Source: an uncultured Oscillospiraceae bacterium
GTDB lineage: Bacteria > Bacillota > Clostridia > Oscillospirales > Oscillospiraceae
Assembly: GCA_934655935.1 (NCBI GenBank)
Contig: CAKUHJ010000101.1
Span: forward strand, 1-6,870
Length of the DNA stretch: 6,870 bases
Direction: 5' to 3'
Made by a program: the position numbers and the translations under genes. Of the stretch, positions 1-4,125 are shown piece by piece. The notes beneath the pieces are model-generated. The model saw nothing but the letters and a program-made list of their open reading frames with translations, was not told where the DNA came from and made no database searches. Numbering within the stretch: position 1 is the first letter of the stretch; the number at the start of each line of letters is the position of its first letter.

Positions 1-150
1 ACAGCGGCACAGATCATGACTGCCCTTAGGCTGAGATCCAAGGACAATCTGCGAAAGCTCTATCTGAAACCCGCACTGGAGAAGAATCTGATTATAATGG
101 GACTTCCGGATAAACCGACAAGCCGCAACCAGACCTATATCAAGAAATAA
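1..150 (+). CDS. 3' end of a probable AlbA_2/RecG-like or Fic-type ATP-binding regulator (partial)
   Basis: Only the last 49 codons are present; the reading frame is open from the first base to TAA. The tail contains LRKLYLKPALEKNLIIMGLP followed by DKPTSRNQTYIKK. This resembles the C-terminal winged-helix segment of clostridial Fic or AlbA_2/RecG-like 'putative DNA-binding/ATP-binding' proteins, which typically end in a motif like YLxPALExGLIxMxxPDKPxSRxQxY. That is recognition from memory of the family. These proteins are usually described as transcriptional regulators or helicase-like; the catalytic or AlbA_2 part lies outside the window, so no activity can be verified. A terminator follows within 20 bases of the stop, so this gene ends its transcription unit and is separate from everything to the right. 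It could be part of the mobile element or of the chromosome beside it. Confidence 0.6.
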   Translation, partial: TAAQIMTALRLRSKDNLRKLYLKPALEKNLIIMGLPDKPTSRNQTYIKK

Positions 151-167
151 ATATCATTCACTTCTGT

Positions 168-191
168 GCCGCTGATGAGGCGGCTTTTTTT
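168..191 (+). terminator. Intrinsic terminator of the upstream gene
   Basis: A GCCGC/GCGGC stem (168-172 with 180-184), extendable by one T-G pair, has a short loop and is followed by seven T residues (185-191). It lies 17 bases after the upstream stop codon. The T-G pair and the T-run both fit plus-strand transcription. Confidence 0.85.
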
Positions 192-205
192 CGTGCGCCA
201 TTTTT

Positions 206-320
206 GCCCAATGAAATCCCATGATCAACGATTTTTCATTGAGAATCTCTTCATTATAGAAAGGAATCAGCTTGATTTTATGAAGAAGCGCCTTGCTTCT
301 CCAATGACCGCCCAATGAAA
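206..320. repeat. 11-bp direct repeat GCCCAATGAAA, with an inverted copy of its core
   Basis: GCCCAATGAAA occurs at 206-216 and again at 310-320. The core CAATGAAA (209-216) is also present in inverted form as TTTCATTG at 234-241, and a shorter CCAATGA lies at 301-307. The interval is AT-rich and has no gene. The copies could be protein-binding sites, a scar of an insertion, or part of an attachment region; nothing in the sequence decides between these. Confidence 0.5.
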
Positions 321-558
321 ATGGAACCAGAGCAGGTTTGAATCTGACGTTTAATCCTCAATCCACCTTCTTTTGCTGCTGCCTTTCTGTGTTTCTTCTA
401 TTATATAAGGCAGTCTTCCGAACGCATTCAAACCAGCTGAAACGCACTCAGCGCTGTTCAGCTTCCTTCCGGCGGCAATATCGTTTCAAGTTCTCGCCAT
501 TCAGGATGTTATGTGGTAGGCATAGGGGTTTTCCGGTGATGTTTTGCTTTTCAGACGT

Positions 559-593
559 AAAAGGCAACATAACGTTGTGTTGTATTGCCTTTT
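559..593. repeat. 35-nt near-perfect hairpin
   Basis: AAAAGGCAA (559-567) pairs with TTGCCTTTT (585-593). The helix continues after one C-A mismatch through ATAAC/GTTGT, leaving a loop of about five bases (574-578). A-runs on one arm and T-runs on the other make it a possible bidirectional terminator of low stem GC content. The one T-G pair favours the plus strand as the RNA. It could equally be a DNA cruciform or binding site at the edge of the TTCCCG cluster. Confidence 0.6.
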
Positions 594-762
594 CCCGCCG
601 TGTTTCGCCGTTCCCGTCTTTTCCCGTTCCCGCCGCCTTTTCCGCCGTGCAGCCGCTTTTCCGTTCGCCGCGCAAACCGTGACGGCGGTTTTTTCACGTC
701 ACGGACAAAAAACGCGCTTTTCCCGTCACGAAAAAAAGCCTTTTTCCGTGTTCCCGTTCCCG
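592..762. repeat. Cluster of TTCCCG motifs, including a duplicated 12-mer
   Basis: TTCCCG occurs at 592-597, 611-616, 621-626, 627-632, 720-725, 751-756 and 757-762. Two of these sites are head-to-tail dimers, so TTCCCGTTCCCG is repeated exactly at 621-632 and 751-762. TTTTCCG variants occur at 638 and 657. The stretch is strongly pyrimidine-biased on the plus strand up to about 665. The arrangement is iteron-like in being clustered and same-oriented, but the spacing is irregular, so simple low-complexity origin is an alternative. Confidence 0.55.
677..730. repeat. CGTGACG/CGTCACG palindrome with an extra direct copy
   Basis: CCGTGACG (677-684) and CGTCACGG (697-704) form a perfect 8-bp inverted repeat with a 12-base spacer. 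A further CGTCACG lies at 724-730 in the same orientation as the right arm. Two inverted arms plus a third half-site are typical of a dimeric DNA-binding protein's operator or of a relaxase/Rep recognition region. The T-run inside the spacer argues against a normal terminator. Confidence 0.5.
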
Positions 763-788
763 AAAAAGACGGCGAAAAAAGCGCCGTC
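763..788 (-). terminator. Minus-strand intrinsic terminator
   Basis: On the minus strand the sequence reads GACGGCG, a CTTTTTT loop, CGCCGTC and then TTTTT (plus-strand stem arms 782-788 and 768-774, tail 767-763). A perfect 7-bp GC-rich stem with an immediate U-tract is a standard intrinsic terminator. On the plus strand no T-run follows, so the orientation is clear. It implies leftward transcription from somewhere right of 788, although no minus-strand gene is convincing there. Confidence 0.6.
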
Positions 789-953
789 AGGATGCAAAAA
801 TCAGCCCTCGCACGCGCGTATAGTAGGCTTTTGCCAAATTCAAAACCTGTCAACCCGGAATGTTGCACAAAGTTTCGTCATGCCCATCAGGTACATCCGC
901 CCTGAAAAATCATGGTCAAAAAACGGCTGAAAAAATTTTTGTTTCTAAAGAGC

Positions 954-975
954 CGCGAAAAAACGCCTTTTCGCG
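954..975. repeat. 8-bp perfect inverted repeat
   Basis: CGCGAAAA (954-961) and TTTTCGCG (968-975) are perfect inverted repeats around a 6-base spacer. No T-run follows on the plus strand, so a terminator is unlikely. It lies about 120 bases upstream of the structured RNA and next to an AAAAATTTTT tract near 931-940, which suggests a protein-binding or bent-DNA region. Confidence 0.45.
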
Positions 976-1012
976 CTGCTGACGTGGGTCATGGGGCGGC
1001 GAAAAAAACATG

Positions 1013-1021
1013 TGCTATGCT
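1013..1021 (+). promoter_or_regulatory. Possible extended -10 element upstream of the structured RNA
   Basis: TGCTATGCT provides an extended-minus-10 TGn followed by TATGCT, which matches the consensus hexamer at four of six bases. No recognisable -35 is found at the right distance, which is tolerated for extended -10 promoters. Initiation would fall near 1028, at the start of the CCGAAC repeats and about 65 bases before the RNA's outer helix. This is a weak prediction. Confidence 0.25.
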
Positions 1022-1028
1022 TGTTTTG

Positions 1029-1083
1029 CCGAACGGCGCGGCGCTAAACCGAACCGAACGGCGGCACGATGAACCGAACGACG
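1029..1083. repeat. 25-bp tandem repeat with CCGAAC units
   Basis: CCGAACGGCG begins at 1029 and again at 1054, and CCGAAC also begins at 1049 and 1074. The two 25-bp units match at about 20 of 25 positions. The last site reads CCGAACGACG (1074-1083). Regular spacing immediately upstream of a transcription unit fits binding sites for a regulator or replication protein. If transcription starts near 1028, the repeats would instead lie in the RNA's 5' end. Confidence 0.55.
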
Positions 1084-1092
1084 TGAAAAGGG

Positions 1093-1679
1093 GTGATACA
1101 GATTCAAGCGGTCGCGGCTGATTGCGACACTTGCCAACAATGTCAACTGTTGGGGCAATATGTGCCAAACATAGCGCGTCAAGTGCAAGGCTTGACAGGC
1201 GGTCACTTTATAACCTGCACCATGATTCCCATGGGCGGCGATAGGCGGGAAAGCGCAGTAAAGGCCTGTTTTGTGGGCATGGGGAAAGAATTGAATAGCG
1301 TATGACGGAACACGCGGCACGACGTGCAGGAATCTTTCACGATGTGGGTATAGGTTGCACTGTATGTCCATGCGCATGGTTTGCAATACGGGACAGGTGT
1401 ACCTGTCTGTTGGGACAGGCTGTCAAGGATTGCAGGATAACCATAGGCATAGGCAGGTGGGAATTATGCTCAATGCGACCCGTTTTGCCCTGCGATCGGT
1501 GACGGGATCAGCCTATCTCTGTCTGGATTTAGGATCAGTCTCTGCGTGAATTGTCATACGTGGGACTCGCCCATGTCGTAAAAAGGGCGTGGGCTGTCTG
1601 TCTCTACGGTAAAAGTCCGTAGACTGACGACGGCATGAGCCGAAACAGGCAAAAACGACGAACATGAAAGGGGTATCAC
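1093..1679 (+). ncRNA. Candidate large structured RNA or giant 5' leader, family not recognised
   Basis: About 590 nt without a convincing gene contain many perfect helices. Local stems: 1111-1115/1124-1128; 1134-1139/1148-1153, continued by 1131-1133/1156-1158 across a two-base bulge; 1159-1163/1169-1173; 1178-1183/1191-1196; 1220-1224/1230-1234; 1368-1371/1376-1379 inside 1355-1359/1382-1386; 1392-1397/1402-1407; 1479-1483/1502-1506; 1569-1575/1588-1594; 1603-1609/1617-1623; and 1631-1634/1639-1642. Longer-range helices: CGTATGAC 1299-1306 with GTCATACG 1553-1560, extended by G-U pairs on both sides, and a terminal GTGATAC 1093-1099 with GTATCAC 1673-1679. The G-U pairs (for example 1574-1589, 1298-1561 and 1307-1552) would be A-C mismatches on the other strand, so the RNA is plus-strand. 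No poly-U terminator precedes 1681, so the RNA is a leader of the next gene or is processed. GOLLD, ROOL, HEARO and ARRPOF are known large RNAs to compare; none is recognised. Exact ends are uncertain. Confidence 0.62.
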
Positions 1680-1680
1680 T

Positions 1681-2226
1681 ATGTCCAAGAAGAACGCCAA
1701 TGTCGCCACCACCAGCACTACCACCAGCGCCACCAGCATGACCAACAACGAACAGGAGGAAAAGACCATGAAGAAAATCAGCGCCACCACCAGCGAAGTC
1801 ATGTCCGCGAAGGAATTTAAGCAATCCAGCTATGACGCCTACCTTGCCTATGTGGAATTCATTGAGGGCAAGAAGTCTATCAGCGAAGCCGTAGAAGCGC
1901 TGTCTCCGCTCATGTCTGCCTATGGCTTTGCCTTGACCGTGGACAACCTTGCGAACCTGCTGACCGTCAAGATGACCGCCTATGGCAAGGATAAGGGCGA
2001 ACAGGCGAAAAAGGTCAAGTCCATCTCCACGTTCCGCGCTTTCGTCAAGGGCGGCTGGAAGGATGTTGCGGCGGCGCCCGTTCACTCCAACGCGGGAAAG
2101 AACCCTGCCGACGTGAAGGCAAAGTCTGCCGCCAAGAAGCCCACGAAAGCCGAACTGGAAGCCGAAATCGCCGCCCTTCGCGCCAAGCTGGAAGCCTCTG
2201 CCAACGTCGAAGAAAAGGCGGCGTAA
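1681..2226 (+). CDS. Small helical protein with basic linker and C-terminal coiled coil, unknown function
   Basis: The family is not recognised. From the first ATG the product is 181 residues. Residues 1-29 are a Thr/Ser-rich, low-complexity leader (ATTSTTTSATS). The core, about residues 35-120, is predicted helical and includes SSYDAYLAYVEFIEGKKSIS and STFRAFVKGGW. Residues 125-155 form a Lys/Ala-rich basic linker, and the end has a heptad-like coiled coil (AELEAEIAALRAKLEA). A second in-frame ATG at 1768 has a perfect AGGAGG (1754-1759) eight bases upstream and would give a 152-residue protein starting MKKISATTSEV; this may be the main start. The upstream ATG has AAAGGGG (1667-1673) at a seven-base spacing. 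The gene follows the structured RNA directly and ends before a terminator, so RNA and gene form one unit. A role in binding RNA or DNA is inference from the basic linker and coiled coil. No signal peptide or membrane segment is seen. Confidence 0.8.
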   Translation: MSKKNANVATTSTTTSATSMTNNEQEEKTMKKISATTSEVMSAKEFKQSSYDAYLAYVEFIEGKKSISEAVEALSPLMSAYGFALTVDNLANLLTVKMTAYGKDKGEQAKKVKSISTFRAFVKGGWKDVAAAPVHSNAGKNPADVKAKSAAKKPTKAELEAEIAALRAKLEASANVEEKAA

Positions 2227-2269
2227 CGCTGCTTATGGTTCCCGTCTCTGACCATGCGATTCCATTCAC

Positions 2270-2304
2270 GGCGGCTCTGTCCCTGCGATGGAGCCGCCCT
2301 TTTC
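2270..2304 (+). terminator. Intrinsic terminator after the coiled-coil gene
   Basis: GGCGGCTC (2270-2277) and GAGCCGCC (2291-2298) form a perfect 8-bp stem around a 13-base loop, followed by CTTTTCT. It lies 43 bases after the stop codon at 2226. The U-tract is short, so termination may be incomplete. Confidence 0.75.
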
Positions 2305-2346
2305 TGTCCTCAAGCCGCCTGATGAGTCGTTGCGAATTACGACGAA

Positions 2347-2363
2347 ACGCCCTCTATGGGCGT
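2347..2363 (+). other. Hairpin ahead of the small ORFs
   Basis: ACGCCC (2347-2352) and GGGCGT (2358-2363) form a 6-bp stem with loop TCTAT. No T-run follows. It lies about 38 bases before the ATG of the 16-codon ORF and could be a leader structure or a leftover of a degraded region. Confidence 0.35.
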
Positions 2364-2400
2364 CGCGGCGCCCCAGTATTCTATGAGAGGTGGTGATTCT

Positions 2401-2451
2401 ATGGAGCGGTTTCTGCTTGCGGCGGCGCTGTCCCTGTGCGGCATTGCGTGA
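2401..2451 (+). CDS. Possible 16-residue hydrophobic peptide (MERFLLAAALSLCGIA)
   Basis: An ATG preceded seven bases upstream by GAGGTGG (2387-2393) opens a 16-codon frame ending in TGA. The peptide is mostly hydrophobic. After the TGA the same frame continues as ILGAEQAQIGDFG until 2541, so the hydrophobic stretch looks as if it once ran through the stop. It may be a real micropeptide, a leader peptide, or the start of a small membrane protein broken by a nonsense mutation. No known toxin or leader is recognised. Confidence 0.3.
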   Translation: MERFLLAAALSLCGIA

Positions 2452-2505
2452 ATTCTCGGCGCGGAGCAGGCGCAAATCGGAGATTTCGGGAAAGGAGGCG
2501 TCCCT

Positions 2506-2697
2506 ATGCGGAAATCAGGCAATGCGGAAATGCGAAGCTAAGCGGAAGCCATCGACGCGAAGCGGTATCCATATTTCTGTACGGAAACGGGAGAGCTTGC
2601 GGAAAAGCTGTGGCGCGTCATTCGTGCATCCATCGGCGATTGGCGCAGGCGCAGGGTTCGTCATGCATGGCAGGCAACGCGCATCCGGCAGAAATAA
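2506..2697 (+). pseudogene. Small basic-protein gene apparently interrupted by an in-frame TAA
   Basis: An excellent ribosome binding site, AAAGGAGG (2491-2498), stands seven bases before an ATG. That frame reads MRKSGNAEMRS, meets TAA at 2539-2541, and then continues without another stop to 2697. The second part is protein-like: AEAIDAKRYPYFCTETGEL followed by AEKLWRVIRASIGDWRRRRV and RHAWQATRIRQK, rich in Trp and Arg and amphipathic. About two thirds of its third codon positions are G or C. No alternative ATG or ribosome binding site restarts translation after the TAA. The direct repeat ATGCGGAAAT at 2506-2515 and 2522-2531 could have helped local slippage. Alternatives are a sequencing error, or an 11-residue leader peptide with chance similarity downstream. 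The family is not recognised; a nucleic-acid-binding role would only be a guess from its charge. Confidence 0.4.
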
Positions 2698-2730
2698 CGC
2701 GGCGAGCGTATGCGGCACGGCTCTCTTTTT

Positions 2731-2764
2731 TTGCCACGAAGTTTAGTAATACTAAACAAATAAT
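2731..2764 (+). promoter_or_regulatory. Promoter/operator with a perfect 7-bp palindrome before the accessory operon
   Basis: GTTTAGT (2741-2747) and ACTAAAC (2751-2757) form a perfect inverted repeat with a 3-base spacer, an AT-rich island in GC-rich surroundings. TTGCCA (2731-2736) matches the -35 consensus at five of six bases, and AATAAT (2759-2764) matches the -10 consensus at five of six. Their spacing is 22 bases, longer than usual; a poorer -10 (TAAACA, 2753-2758) gives 16. The palindrome sits between or over the promoter elements, so a dimeric repressor, or an activator that corrects the long spacer, is plausible. The cognate regulator is not in the window. Confidence 0.55.
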
Positions 2765-2791
2765 CACGAATTTGTAAACGGGAGGCGTATC

Positions 2792-3100
2792 ATGAAGAAG
2801 TACACGCTGTATTGCGGACTCAATGACAAGGACAGCAAGCGGCAGGAGATCAGCACGCTGGAGGCGGCGAAGGTGGTGCGGAACGCCTGCATGAACTATG
2901 CGGACGGCGCGACGATCTTCGAGGCGGACGGCGTTTACCGGCACGAGAACGGGCAGCAGGTTATGGAAAAGACGCTCCGCGTGGAGCTGCTGATGGTGGA
3001 GGAAGGCGTAGTCAGGCGCATCGTGGACTTTCTCAAGGCGGCGCTCAATCAGGAATCCATCGCCGTGCAGACGCAGGACGTGGCGTCTGTGCTCTGGTAG
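2792..3100 (+). CDS. DUF3574-like small protein, first gene of the accessory operon
   Basis: The 102-residue product has a GGGAGG ribosome binding site six bases before its ATG. The pattern ADGATIFEADGVYRHENG, then E-K-T-L-R-V-E-L-L at about residues 60-68, then FLKAALNQESIAVQ, follows the layout I know for DUF3574 proteins: FPDGxTxxxAxGxW...G...E, a hydrophobic strand, then a helix ending in QESV. The N-terminal YTLYCGLNDKDSKRQ would be the first beta-strand. Biochemical function of that family is unknown. There is no signal peptide, whereas proteobacterial DUF3574 proteins are often secreted, so this is probably a cytoplasmic mobile-element version. It follows the palindromic promoter and probably leads the operon. 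The family assignment is from pattern memory and is moderately sure; the gene itself is nearly certain. Confidence 0.85.
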   Translation: MKKYTLYCGLNDKDSKRQEISTLEAAKVVRNACMNYADGATIFEADGVYRHENGQQVMEKTLRVELLMVEEGVVRRIVDFLKAALNQESIAVQTQDVASVLW

Positions 3101-3180
3101 AAGCATGAACGCAGGCGTCCATTAAAAGCATTGCGGAAAACCCGCTCAAGACACATCACACAATTTGAGGAGGGACACCC

Positions 3181-3384
3181 ATGTCAAAGCAAATTCTGTT
3201 CAAGGCTCAGACCGAATCCTTGCGCGCTTATCTGCGCGGCAAGCGTTCCTTCAAGCTCTTCGGCATCACGCTCACGATTCAGCACGCCCACGACAACGAG
3301 TATCAGGTGCTGCTGCCCGACCTCAGCGAAATCTTCCGCCTTCAGGACTGCGGCGGCGGCGACGTGCGGCTCTACGTCGTTTGA
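3181..3384 (+). CDS. Small protein of unknown function (67 aa)
   Basis: GAGGAGGG (3167-3174) stands six bases before the ATG. The product starts MSKQILFKAQTESLRAYLRG and continues through a probable beta-rich middle (FKLFGITLTIQHAHDNEYQVLL) to LPDLSEIFRLQDCGGGDVRLYVV. No catalytic motif, membrane segment or zinc site is visible. The family is not recognised. It lies 80 bases after the DUF3574-like gene and 80 bases before the next, with no terminator in either gap, so it is probably co-transcribed. Two longer open frames overlap the same bases but lack a ribosome binding site, and their composition is dominated by Arg, Ala and Ser. Confidence 0.8.
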   Translation: MSKQILFKAQTESLRAYLRGKRSFKLFGITLTIQHAHDNEYQVLLPDLSEIFRLQDCGGGDVRLYVV

Positions 3385-3464
3385 ATAGAAACAGCGCGGG
3401 AAATTTCGGCGTATACCGCAAGTTTCCTGCAAATCCGGGACTCTATAAAGCGAGGGGGTATATT

Positions 3465-4112
3465 ATGAACTTCATCGGTCGCTTCGACAATCCCAATCTG
3501 CCGAACATCCTGTTCAAGGCGGAACGGCGGGACGACTTCATCTCCATCCAGACCTATCACCGTGCTCACGGCAGGCACGGGCGATTCCTTATTCTCCGCG
3601 ACGCATTGCAGGACTGGCTGGACGGCGACAGGGCGCGTCCATTCTACGACGCGGACTGCGGGGACTTTCTGGTTCTGCGCCTGCAGGGCGGCGTCTGTAA
3701 GATGCGGCTCGTCTGGCTGTCCGCATACGGCAACGGTGAACTGCGCGGCATTCAACAGGAGGTGCGCATTCCGGAAAAGCAGCTTCTCACGCTGCTTCAG
3801 CACGGAACGCCCATTCGCCGTCTCTGCAAGCCGCAGAGGAGCAATGCGCGCATCAATGCCAGGCCCAGCACCGAAGTGCTTCGAAAAATCCTCGGCGACA
3901 AGCGGAAGCGCCGCGCCCTTTCCAAAGCCATGCGGGACAGCTTCCGCTGGAACGACGACAGCCGCATCACGCTCTATCCCGACGGCGCGGACAGCTTCTA
4001 TTTTGAAGCGAACGGCGACTGGCCGCTCTACGGCGGGCTGGTTCTGCACGACGGCATTGTCCGCACTCCGCGCGGCAACCTGCCGAAGATCTATTACGGC
4101 ATTCATACCTGA
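3465..4112 (+). CDS. Conserved-looking mobile-element protein of unknown function (215 aa)
   Basis: AGGGGG (3453-3458) precedes the ATG by six bases. The same frame is open further upstream from 3165, but that part overlaps the 67-residue gene and reads as Arg/Ala-rich shadow sequence, so the start at 3465 is chosen. The N-terminal half (about 1-115) has beta-like stretches such as GDFLVLRLQGGVCKMRLVWL. A basic segment follows at 115-155, ending in LRKILGDKRKRRALSKAMRD. The last 55 residues (RWNDDSRITLYPDGADSFYF ... YGGLVLHDGIVR ... IYYGIHT) resemble a C-terminal module I associate with clostridial conjugative-element hypotheticals (FxWxDDxxxTLYPD...FYF...GGLxLHxG...YxxHT). No enzyme motif is visible. 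The basic middle may bind nucleic acid (inference). The stop codon overlaps the next gene's ribosome binding site. Confidence 0.85.
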   Translation: MNFIGRFDNPNLPNILFKAERRDDFISIQTYHRAHGRHGRFLILRDALQDWLDGDRARPFYDADCGDFLVLRLQGGVCKMRLVWLSAYGNGELRGIQQEVRIPEKQLLTLLQHGTPIRRLCKPQRSNARINARPSTEVLRKILGDKRKRRALSKAMRDSFRWNDDSRITLYPDGADSFYFEANGDWPLYGGLVLHDGIVRTPRGNLPKIYYGIHT

Positions 4113-4125
4113 AGGAGGAAATCAC

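Larger units (their letters stand above)
192..1092. other. 900-bp non-coding, repeat-rich intergenic block
   Basis: No reading frame here combines a start, a ribosome binding site and protein-like composition. The open frames on both strands between about 338 and 930 are rich in Arg, Pro, Phe and Ser and follow low-complexity T/C runs. What the block holds instead is structure: the CAATGAAA repeats, a long hairpin at 559-593, the TTCCCG cluster at 592-762, a CGTGACG/CGTCACG palindrome at 677-704, a minus-strand terminator at 763-788, an 8-bp hairpin at 954-975 and tandem repeats at 1029-1083. By general knowledge of mobile elements, such blocks often house origins of transfer or replication, but no known nic site or Rep gene is recognised here. 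Confidence 0.6.

Noticed and set aside
206..320. CRISPR-like repeats in the GCCCAATGAAA region or the CCGAAC region.
   Set aside because: There are only two or three short copies, with irregular or too-short spacing and no unique spacers of normal length.
338..930. Open frames of about 75-130 codons on both strands in the T/C-rich block.
   Set aside because: They overlap each other in several frames, lack ribosome binding sites, and have Arg/Pro/Phe/Ser-dominated composition from low-complexity DNA.
1093..1502. Two consecutive open frames, 1093-1305 (GTG start) and 1302-1502, with a stop/start overlap that looks like translational coupling.
   Set aside because: The GTG lies directly against the AAAAGGGG with no proper spacing, the products are not recognisable and are Cys-scattered, and the overlap falls inside one arm of the 8-bp long-range helix. 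The dense hairpins explain the region better. A protein match would reverse this.
1560..1650. Resemblance of the AAAGTCC segment near 1613 to RNase P or group I intron core sequences.
   Set aside because: The match is only a few bases; the other conserved core segments of either RNA are not found in the expected order.
1513..2085. A 190-codon minus-strand open frame opposite the coiled-coil gene.
   Set aside because: The plus-strand frame has two ribosome binding sites and a sensible helical product; the minus-strand frame mirrors its codons and has none.
2401..2541. TGA read as tryptophan or selenocysteine in the small frame.
   Set aside because: Other genes in the window end at TGA with a normal downstream gene start, and no selenocysteine insertion hairpin is evident just after the TGA.
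3444..3449. TATAAA as a possible internal promoter before the 215-residue gene.
   Set aside because: No -35 lies at a suitable distance, and a start there would fall on or after the ribosome binding site at 3453-3458.
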